Shown one piece after another: positions 15,542 to 20,666 of a DNA stretch of 20,666 bases. The stretch covers positions 1-20,666 of the forward strand of contig JACKBA010000058.1 of NCBI GenBank assembly GCA_020634815.1, given 5' to 3'. This stretch comes from Caldilineaceae bacterium. GTDB taxonomy: Bacteria; Chloroflexota; Anaerolineae; Caldilineales; Caldilineaceae. Positions within the stretch are counted from its first letter, which is position 1. Every line of letters begins with the position of its first letter. The position numbers and the translations under genes are program-made. The notes below the pieces were generated by a model, which saw only the letters and a program-made list of their open reading frames with translations, did not search any database and had not been told where the DNA came from.

Positions 15542-16196
15542 TGCGCTGCTCCTCCATCACAACCGCCAGCAGTGCGGCCGGCGACGGGAAGATGAAATCG
15601 GGCGCATGGGCATCCAACTCGGCGCGCGTGCCGTAGCCGTAGACAACCGCCGCCGTGCGCACGCCGGCACGCCGGCCGCCGACGATGTCGTGCGAGCGGT
15701 CGCCCACCATGAGCGTCGTGGCCGGGTCGAGCCCCTCGGCGCGCAGAACTTCGGCGATCAGCTCGCCCTTGTCGGAGAGGCGGCCATCCAGCTCGCTGCC
15801 ATAGACGCCGTCGAAGTAGTGCGCCAGGTCGAAGTGTTCCAGGATCTTCACGGCGAAGACGTACGGCTTGGAAGTCGCCACGAAGAGACGCATCCCCGCC
15901 GCCTTGAGCGCCGCCAGCATGTCGGCGGTGCCCGGATAGACAGAGTTCTCGTACATGCCCGCGGCGGCGAAGCGATCGCGGTAATGGGCAATCGCCGCGT
16001 CGACGCGTGTCCGGTCGTCAGTGGCCAGCAACTGGGCAAAGGTCTCCTGTAGCGGCGGGCCGATATACGGCACCAGCGCCTCCGTCGGCGGCACGGCCAG
16101 GCCAAGCTGTGCCAGCGCGTGCTGCATGCAGCGCGTGATGCCCTCCTTGGGGTCGGTCAGCGTGCCGTCGAGGTCAAAGAGAATGGCGTGGATCAT
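15528..16196 (-). CDS. HAD-superfamily phosphatase, HAD_5NT/phosphoglycolate phosphatase-like
   Basis: This 222-residue phosphohydrolase has all four HAD motifs. Nucleophile Asp8 and acid/base Asp10 are in FDLDGTLTD, Ser/Thr108-109 in FVATSK, Lys143 in SDKGEL and the acidic motif GDRSHD is at 165-170. GPPLQETF, YENSVYPGT and GSELDG are typical of the 5'-nucleotidase-like HAD-IA subgroup, close to Gph. Likely substrates are nucleotides or phosphoglycolate; sequence cannot separate these. I start at 16196 (MIHAILFDLDG), which aligns with the family. The open frame runs on to 16328 but that extension has no domain. The ATG lacks a good ribosome site and overlaps the stop of a short upstream ORF (ATGA), suggesting coupled translation. 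Confidence 0.9.
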   Translation of the reverse strand: MIHAILFDLDGTLTDPKEGITRCMQHALAQLGLAVPPTEALVPYIGPPLQETFAQLLATDDRTRVDAAIAHYRDRFAAAGMYENSVYPGTADMLAALKAAGMRLFVATSKPYVFAVKILEHFDLAHYFDGVYGSELDGRLSDKGELIAEVLRAEGLDPATTLMVGDRSHDIVGGRRAGVRTAAVVYGYGTRAELDAHAPDFIFPSPAALLAVVMEEQRNGSQ

Positions 16197-16282
16197 GGTT
16201 GGCTTACTCGCTGCACGGATGCGCGATCCGAGTTGCCAACGAGCACGTCGCGCGGTATCAAGGAGACTGGCATTGCTGTCAT
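16193..16282 (-). CDS. Possible 29-codon leader peptide coupled to the HAD gene
   Basis: An ORF beginning MTAMPVSLIPRD has AAGGAG at 16293-16298, ten bases upstream, and ends in a TGA that overlaps the HAD start codon as ATGA. The HAD start itself has no Shine-Dalgarno, so ribosomes arriving from this ORF could re-initiate. The peptide has no recognisable domain and could be a fortuitous frame; the alternative is that the HAD message simply has a long untranslated leader. A TACAAT hexamer at 16320-16325 (minus strand) could be the -10 of a promoter here, but no matching -35 is seen. Confidence 0.35.
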   Translation of the reverse strand: MTAMPVSLIPRDVLVGNSDRASVQRVSQP

Positions 16283-16362
16283 AGTCTGAAAGCTCCTTTG
16301 CTCGATTTAGTTTGCGCCCATTGTACACCGTGCGCGCTATTCCGCGACTGCTGACTCATGGC

Positions 16363-16379
16363 GCCAGCGCAACGCTGGC
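16363..16379. other. GC-rich hairpin in the gap before the HAD leader
   Basis: GCCAGCG-CAA-CGCTGGC is a perfect 7-bp stem with a three-base loop. It lies between the GNAT gene at 16515 and the leader ORF, so it could end transcription from the upstream half of the run. No T-tract follows on either strand, which makes an intrinsic terminator unlikely. The rest of this 318-base gap (16197-16514) holds the leader ORF and a purine-rich repeat. Confidence 0.45.
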
Positions 16380-16446
16380 AATATCGCTCAACATATGTCT
16401 GGGCGGCCGAAGGAGACAGAGTACGCAGGCGCCATGCCTTATCGTG

Positions 16447-16514
16447 ATGTCAATGCCATTCCCTGCGAATCTCTGTGTCGCTCTTTCGTTGCGCCTTTGC
16501 GTTTATGACTATTT
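16447..16514 (-). repeat. Purine-rich CGCAAAGGCGCAACGAAAG repeat after a GNAT gene
   Basis: On the minus strand, directly after the GNAT stop, the sequence reads AACGCAAAGGCGCAACGAAAG followed by AGCGACACAGAG. It is a more decayed member of the same repeat type seen at 3838 and 13106, and again its purine-rich strand is the coding strand of the gene it follows. Confidence 0.55.
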
Positions 16515-17078
16515 TCACCCCAGCGGCCGGCTAAAATAGAGCGCCGTCTCGCCCGCCGCATCGCCGCCGGGATCGTAGAGCGACTGATCCAGCCCGCACC
16601 ACACAAAGCCCATACGCTGGTAAAACTGGATGGCCGGGTAGTTCACATTGCTCGTCTCCAGCCAGAGCATGCGGGCACCGGCCGTGCGGGCGAAATCCTC
16701 CGCGGCTGCCAACAACGCCGCGCCAATGCCACGGCCGCGCCATGCCGGCGCCACATAGAGATGCCAGATCGCGGCGCGGCGATTCCACGCCTCGTAGCGC
16801 AGGGCGACAAAGCCGGCCAGCGCATCGCCAGTCTCGGCCACGAAGCCCTGCTGCCACAGCCGATCGTCGCCCAGTTCGTCCTCCAGCGGGAAAGCCTTGC
16901 GGATCGGTGGCGCCACGGCCTGCTCGACCAGCGTGAAGGAAGCGGCGGTCGCTTGCACGGCGTAGATGCGGTCGGTGACAAAAGAGGTGTCCAGTGCCAG
17001 CAGCCCTATGCGATCGCGCGGCAGGGCGACGGGTCGGATTGCAGGCAGTGCGCCGGCCCGGCTTAGTGGGCCAGCCAT
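16515..17078 (-). CDS. GNAT-family N-acetyltransferase, streptothricin-acetyltransferase-like
   Basis: This 187-residue transferase has motif A HLYVAPAWRGRGIGAALLAAA (106-126), with the acetyl-CoA loop RGRGIG, and motif B YPAIQFYQRMGF (147-158). LDTSFVTDRIY near residue 29, RYEAWNRRAAIWHLYV and the final LDQSLYDP resemble streptothricin acetyltransferases (SatA) and their relatives, which acetylate a beta-lysine amine. Such resemblance is common in environmental GNATs and does not prove a resistance role. The gene overlaps the end of the alpha/beta hydrolase gene by 16 bases and has no clear ribosome site, so its translation is probably coupled. Confidence 0.85.
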   Translation of the reverse strand: MAGPLSRAGALPAIRPVALPRDRIGLLALDTSFVTDRIYAVQATAASFTLVEQAVAPPIRKAFPLEDELGDDRLWQQGFVAETGDALAGFVALRYEAWNRRAAIWHLYVAPAWRGRGIGAALLAAAEDFARTAGARMLWLETSNVNYPAIQFYQRMGFVWCGLDQSLYDPGGDAAGETALYFSRPLG

Positions 17079-18241
17079 CGATGAAGCTGGGCGTAGACGT
17101 CGGGCCGGCTGAGCAGGTCCAGGTGGTTCATGCCGTAGCCGGTCCAGGTGCGTTCGGCGGGCAGCGCCAGATCGTGCGCAGGGTCGCGGTGGCGCCCCAG
17201 TGCGCTGTCCAGCGACACCAGCCCGTCGCCGAACAGCCTGCCCTTACACGCAGCCGCGTTCTCACCCAGACCGGCGACAGCGGCGAAAGAGGCGACGCCC
17301 GCGGGCAGCGGCACGGGAACGCGCGACCCGTCGTGACGCGCAAAGCGGTCGCCCTCCGCCCAGTCCGCATCGCTCAGAAAGCCATAGCGCAGATCGGTGA
17401 TGCCGGCGCTGCGCACGCGCCCCAGGCGCGCAAAAGGCGCCACGTAGGGCACGGCGCCCAGCGCGAGATCGATCCAGTTGCCGCCCCGTTCCAGCGGCGC
17501 GCCGTGATGAGGCGTGCCTAGAAAGACGAGCGCGCGCAGATGGCGCAGCCAGCCGTGACTTGCGCCGGACGCAGCGTGCACCGCACTGCGCGCCACCAGC
17601 CCGCCCATGCTGTGGCCGACGACAACCAGCTCTTCCACCGGCACCGGCCACGCCGCCAACGTCGTCTCCAATAGCTCAGCGAAGGCGCGGCCATTGGTCG
17701 AGATGTGCAGCCCGCTGTTGTAGTGCAGATAGCGCGGCGTGTAGCCCCGGTCGCGCGCGAGCGCGGCGCCGTGGTCGTGCCCGGCGCGCAGCCACTGGCG
17801 GTCGTTCATGCACAGGCCATGAACGAGCACGACGATCCTGCCGGTGACGGCCGGCTCCCCTTCGCCTGTGACGCTTGCGCCGTAAGCCGGTCGCAGCGCC
17901 ATGCGAATCGACAACGGGTTGTGCGTCTCCGCCAGGTGGTCGCCCAGCACGCCGTTGAGAGCGGCAATGACGGCCTCGCGCTCGGTCGACGAGTGCGGCG
18001 GGTTGTGCAGCGCAGCAGCCGGCAGCAGCGCCAGGTCGAGCGTGCCGCCCACGACCGTCGTCACGCCGCGCACGCTGCGATAGACAAAGCCCGTGATGCC
18101 GTCGGTGCGGCCATGCGCCTCGCTGCGGCGCGGCCCGCGGCTGATCGTGTGGTGCATCCCTTCCACGATATCGGTAATGCCGGTCGTCGCCGAGATGACC
18201 AGCCGGCTCATGCCCTGAATGTCGGATGCGCGAATATGCAT
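17063..18241 (-). CDS. Alpha/beta hydrolase, lipase/PGAP1-like
   Basis: This 392-residue esterase or lipase contains the nucleophile elbow VVGHSMGGLVARSA, with Ser211. The oxyanion region is VLVHGLCMNDRQW (138-150). The likely acid is Asp339 in FGDGLVSLD, and the base is His373 near the end (YGMNHLDLLSRPDVY). The N-terminal 130 residues are a helical extension before the hydrolase core (ISATTGITDIVEGMHHTISR), seen in some lipase-like homologues; no signal peptide is evident. LGTPHHGAPLERGGNW is typical of triacylglycerol lipase and PGAP1-like acyl hydrolases. The start is six bases after the preceding GNAT stop, with GAAAGG inside the end of that gene as a possible ribosome site. The acyl substrate is unknown. 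Confidence 0.9.
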   Translation of the reverse strand: MHIRASDIQGMSRLVISATTGITDIVEGMHHTISRGPRRSEAHGRTDGITGFVYRSVRGVTTVVGGTLDLALLPAAALHNPPHSSTEREAVIAALNGVLGDHLAETHNPLSIRMALRPAYGASVTGEGEPAVTGRIVVLVHGLCMNDRQWLRAGHDHGAALARDRGYTPRYLHYNSGLHISTNGRAFAELLETTLAAWPVPVEELVVVGHSMGGLVARSAVHAASGASHGWLRHLRALVFLGTPHHGAPLERGGNWIDLALGAVPYVAPFARLGRVRSAGITDLRYGFLSDADWAEGDRFARHDGSRVPVPLPAGVASFAAVAGLGENAAACKGRLFGDGLVSLDSALGRHRDPAHDLALPAERTWTGYGMNHLDLLSRPDVYAQLHRWLAH

Positions 18242-18247
18242 CGGGTT

Positions 18248-18811
18248 CTAACGCCTTTCGGGTGAGCGAACAGCGGCGCCAGGCCACGGGCCGGGCGGCA
18301 GATCGGAGAGTGCTCGTTCAGTCGTCTCCTGGTCGACCTGGCGGAAGCCGCGCGCCAGGTAATTGCGCAGCGCGTGCGGGCCGTCGAGCGTGCAGGTGTG
18401 AACGGTGACGCGCGCCGGAGCCAGCGCCCACGCCCGCTCAATAGCCGCGGTCAACAACTGCCCGCCAAAGCCCTGGCCGATGAATTGCGGCAGCAGCCCG
18501 AAGCTGGCGATCTCGACCGAGTCGTCGGCGTGGGGCAGCAACTCGAAGTAGCCCACGGGCACGCCGCGGTGAACGCCGTACCACGTCTCGAAACCGGGCC
18601 GGCCCACAAATGCCTGCCACTCGGCATAGCTCCACGGCAGGCGCATGATCCAGTACCAGTTCCCGCCGACGGCCGTGTAGAAGAAGCGGCTGAGTTCCGG
18701 GCAGGCAAGCTCCGCGTGCACCAGCGCGCACGGCTCGTCCGGCCTGCGCGCCGGGATCAGGTACGCCCGCTCGGCCATCTCAAGATAGTACGTCGTGACT
18801 GGTCGGATCAT
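18248..18811 (-). CDS. GNAT-family N-acetyltransferase
   Basis: The protein has 187 residues. Motif A is VEIASFGLLPQFIGQGFGGQLLTAAIERA (99-127), with the CoA loop GQGFGG, and motif B is HTCTLDGPHALRNYLARGF (138-156). The HTCTLDxPxALxxYxxxGF pattern belongs to a common bacterial GNAT group of unknown acceptor. The N-terminal RLPWSYAEWQAFVGRPGFETW is also typical of that group. Six bases separate it from the ureohydrolase stop upstream and six from the alpha/beta hydrolase start downstream, so it is inside an operon. It shares little with the other two GNATs in the window, so local duplication is unlikely. Confidence 0.87.
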   Translation of the reverse strand: MIRPVTTYYLEMAERAYLIPARRPDEPCALVHAELACPELSRFFYTAVGGNWYWIMRLPWSYAEWQAFVGRPGFETWYGVHRGVPVGYFELLPHADDSVEIASFGLLPQFIGQGFGGQLLTAAIERAWALAPARVTVHTCTLDGPHALRNYLARGFRQVDQETTERALSDLPPGPWPGAAVRSPERR

Positions 18812-18817
18812 GGCTGC

Positions 18818-19624
18818 CTATGCCTGCGTTTCGATCATGCGCGCCGCGACTTCCTTGACGAGCTTGGCACACAAGGGCGCCGTGATGCCACAGCCGTCCT
18901 GGCTCGGATTATACTCGACAATGTCGGCGCCGGCGATCGGGCCGGGCAGCGACTGGATCAAACCGATGACTTCGCGCGCGGTCAGCCCGCCTGCCTCGCG
19001 GTGCGCGACACCGGGCGCAAAGGCCGGATCGAGGCCGTCCAGGTCGATGGAAAGATAGATCGGCCCTTGCAACGCTGGGCGGACGCCGGCCGCCCATACG
19101 CGCATGTCGACGATCTCCACGCCGAAGCGGGCCGCCTGCGCGCGCTGGTGGCCGTTGAGCGTGCGGATGCCGACCTGCACCAGCCGTGCGACCAGTCGTT
19201 CTTCCATGATGCGGGCAAAGGGGCACGCGTGCGAGAAGCGATCGCCCTCAAAGCTGTCGTAGAGGTCGGGGTGCGCGTCCACCTGCACCAGCGTGAGTCC
19301 GGGATGGCGCGGGCCGAGCGCAGCCAGGATGGGATAGGCCACGGAGTGATCGCCGCCCAGCGCGAGCGGGATGCCGCCGCCATCGAGCACGGCCGCGATG
19401 CCTGCGGTGATGAGCGCCCGTGCCGCGCCGGTCGCGGGCAGCGCCAGGTCGCCGGCATCGGCCAGCACGCCGGGCGCGCCCAGGTCGATACCGCTTTCGC
19501 TCCAGTCGTTGGAGGCGGGCGAGGCCAGCGCGGCGCGGATCAGCGGCGGTGCGGCCGCGGCGCCGCGCAGGAAGGAGGAGCTTGCATCGTAGGGCAGGCC
19601 GATGAGCGTCGGGCGGCGCGTCAT
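18818..19624 (-). CDS. Ureohydrolase (agmatinase/arginase family)
   Basis: This 268-residue manganese enzyme hydrolyses a guanidino compound such as agmatine, arginine or formiminoglutamate to an amine and urea or formamide. All metal ligands are visible: His93 in LGGDHSVAYP, Asp116, His118 and Asp120 in VDAHPDLYD, and Asp194 and Asp196 in LSIDLDGLDPAFAPG. The PxFAPGVAHREAGGLT block matches the signature. It is shorter than typical SpeB (about 300 residues), mainly because of a trimmed N-terminus. The start overlaps the stop of the nucleotidyltransferase gene by four bases (ATGA), with GGAG at 19631-19634. Exact substrate specificity is uncertain. Confidence 0.91.
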   Translation of the reverse strand: MTRRPTLIGLPYDASSSFLRGAAAAPPLIRAALASPASNDWSESGIDLGAPGVLADAGDLALPATGAARALITAGIAAVLDGGGIPLALGGDHSVAYPILAALGPRHPGLTLVQVDAHPDLYDSFEGDRFSHACPFARIMEERLVARLVQVGIRTLNGHQRAQAARFGVEIVDMRVWAAGVRPALQGPIYLSIDLDGLDPAFAPGVAHREAGGLTAREVIGLIQSLPGPIAGADIVEYNPSQDGCGITAPLCAKLVKEVAARMIETQA

Positions 19625-20631
19625 GGCGCGCTCCGCACCGCGTCGGCCACAGCGTAGTGCCAGGCGTACATCGCATCAGGCCGCAGCGCGAGCAGCCTCT
19701 GCCGGTCCAGGGCGATCGTCTCACCCTCGACCCGGATCACGCTGTGAAACGGTTCGTAGTTGGGCACGCCGCCAAAACCCTGGCTGCGCCACTCGGCCAG
19801 GGTGACGCTGCCGCGCCGGGCCAGAAAGTCGAGCATGCGATAGGTCGACGCCTGCATGGCATGGACCGGCGCGCCGTCGAAATGATGCGCCACGAGATAC
19901 GCATCCGTTTCACGCCAGAGCGCATCAATGACCGCCTGCCGCGCGGCAAGGCTGTCGATGGAGAGGTCGCCCGTACCGAGCATGGCGGTAAGGCGCGCCG
20001 GCCAGCCATCAGGCAGCCACGCCAGGCTGCGGCTCAGGTGAAAGAGCCACTTCTCGTGCGGCATGTACTCCACATTGGCGCAGAAGAGCGCCTTGACCAG
20101 CGCAACCGCGGCCTGGTTGAGCATGGCGTGGCCCTGCACGGCATCGTTGCGCCGGATCCAGATGTCGCCTGCCAGCCGATAATACCACCAGCACTGCATC
20201 ATGTGGCCGGCTGCTGCGGCGGCGGTCGGGCGATCGCGCAGTTTCTCGGCAAGCAGCGCCTGGATGTCGCCGGTCGGGTCGTGAAGAATCTCGGCGTAGG
20301 AGGCGTCCCACAGCGCGTCGCTCTCCCACGCTCGCTGTCGCTCGTGCGCGAGGTCGACAGCCTTGATGTCATAGAGCTGCCCGTCGATCACGACGATGCC
20401 CAGCGCGAGCGGGCTGCGCTGCGTCTGCCACGCGGCGTAGGTGGCGCTGTCGAGGTAGAGCGTGACGTCGATCTCCGACAACTCGTCGGCATAGCCGCGC
20501 GACAGCCCGCCGTTGAGGGTGATGCCGGCGACGCCAGGGATCGCCTGGAATCTCGGCAGGACGCCTTCCAGGTGGCGCCGCAGCGCGCCTGCCAGGTTTG
20601 TTCCCTCAACTTGCACGGCAGGCCGGCTCAT
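19621..20631 (-). CDS. Nucleotidyltransferase-fold protein (DUF4037-like), function unknown
   Basis: The protein has 336 residues. The N-terminus ITLNGGLSRGYADELSEIDV (37-56) is a polymerase-beta-type nucleotidyltransferase motif: a GG-L-SRG loop, then acidic residues Glu53 and Asp55 where the family has D-x-D/E. A helical domain follows (WWYYRLAGDIWIRRNDAVQG, MLNQAAVALVKALFCANVEYMPHEKWL), like the C-terminal part of DUF4037/aminoglycoside-nucleotidyltransferase-like proteins. GAGG five bases before the ATG supports the start at 20631. The gene leads the visible minus-strand run, only 35 bases from the window edge. Whether it transfers a nucleotide to a small molecule or protein, or is inactive, cannot be told. 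Confidence 0.8.
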   Translation of the reverse strand: MSRPAVQVEGTNLAGALRRHLEGVLPRFQAIPGVAGITLNGGLSRGYADELSEIDVTLYLDSATYAAWQTQRSPLALGIVVIDGQLYDIKAVDLAHERQRAWESDALWDASYAEILHDPTGDIQALLAEKLRDRPTAAAAAGHMMQCWWYYRLAGDIWIRRNDAVQGHAMLNQAAVALVKALFCANVEYMPHEKWLFHLSRSLAWLPDGWPARLTAMLGTGDLSIDSLAARQAVIDALWRETDAYLVAHHFDGAPVHAMQASTYRMLDFLARRGSVTLAEWRSQGFGGVPNYEPFHSVIRVEGETIALDRQRLLALRPDAMYAWHYAVADAVRSAP

Positions 20632-20666
20632 CGCGACCTCAGAGACTGCCTGAAAAGGGTAAAAAA

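Noticed and set aside
16197..16328. N-terminal extension of the HAD phosphatase
   Set aside because: The family begins at the MIHAILFDLDG strand; the 44 extra codons show no structure and compete with the better-supported leader ORF.
18374..19657. 427-codon plus-strand frame across the GNAT and ureohydrolase genes
   Set aside because: It lies opposite two genes with intact catalytic motifs and shows no domain of its own.

Overview
The window is GC-rich and gene-dense. Many neighbouring genes overlap by a few bases. Gene content suggests a Chloroflexota bacterium (Caldilineae or Anaerolineae type): a solute-binding lipoprotein with an Ala/Pro/Glu-rich linker straight after the lipobox, a surface protein with Thr-Pro linkers between SdrD-type domains and a beta-propeller, an InlB-repeat trypsin, and an Anaerolineae/Thermotoga-style hexuronate pathway. 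The taxonomic call is inference; there is no rRNA or other marker gene here.

Left part (1-2000, minus strand): a LacI-family regulator followed by the start of a family-5 ABC solute-binding lipoprotein that runs off the left edge. Upstream of the regulator is a TTGACA-N17-TAAAGT promoter with a perfect 14-bp palindrome, TGGGAGCGCTCCCA, at the expected transcription start. This sequence matches the operator known for the actinobacterial CelR/CebR cellobiose regulators, so the locus is probably an autoregulated oligosaccharide (perhaps cello-oligosaccharide) uptake system.

Middle part (2159-13105, plus strand): a secreted trypsin-like protease with its own TTGACA-N17-TACAAT promoter; an orphan FAD-dependent oxidoreductase; a tightly coupled three-gene operon (Gfo/Idh/MocA oxidoreductase, uronate isomerase UxaC, tagaturonate epimerase UxaE) for entry of hexuronates into central metabolism; and a 1082-residue exported protein with six SdrD B-like domains and a YVTN-type beta-propeller.

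Right part (13230-20631, minus strand): a run of eight genes plus a possible 29-codon leader peptide. In transcription order these are a nucleotidyltransferase-fold protein, an agmatinase/arginase-type ureohydrolase, a GNAT acetyltransferase, a lipase-like alpha/beta hydrolase and a streptothricin-acetyltransferase-like GNAT. Then come a gap with a repeat and a hairpin, the leader ORF, a HAD phosphatase, a methyltransferase, a third GNAT and a bacterial-type poly(ADP-ribose) glycohydrolase. The common theme, if any, is small-molecule modification; I cannot assign a single pathway.

Three intergenic spots (3838-3899, 13106-13220, 16447-16514) carry a degenerate purine-rich repeat of the type GCGAAGACGCGAAGG. 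Each begins directly after a stop codon, and the purine strand is always the coding strand of the preceding gene. I see no rRNA, tRNA, CRISPR array or transposase gene.
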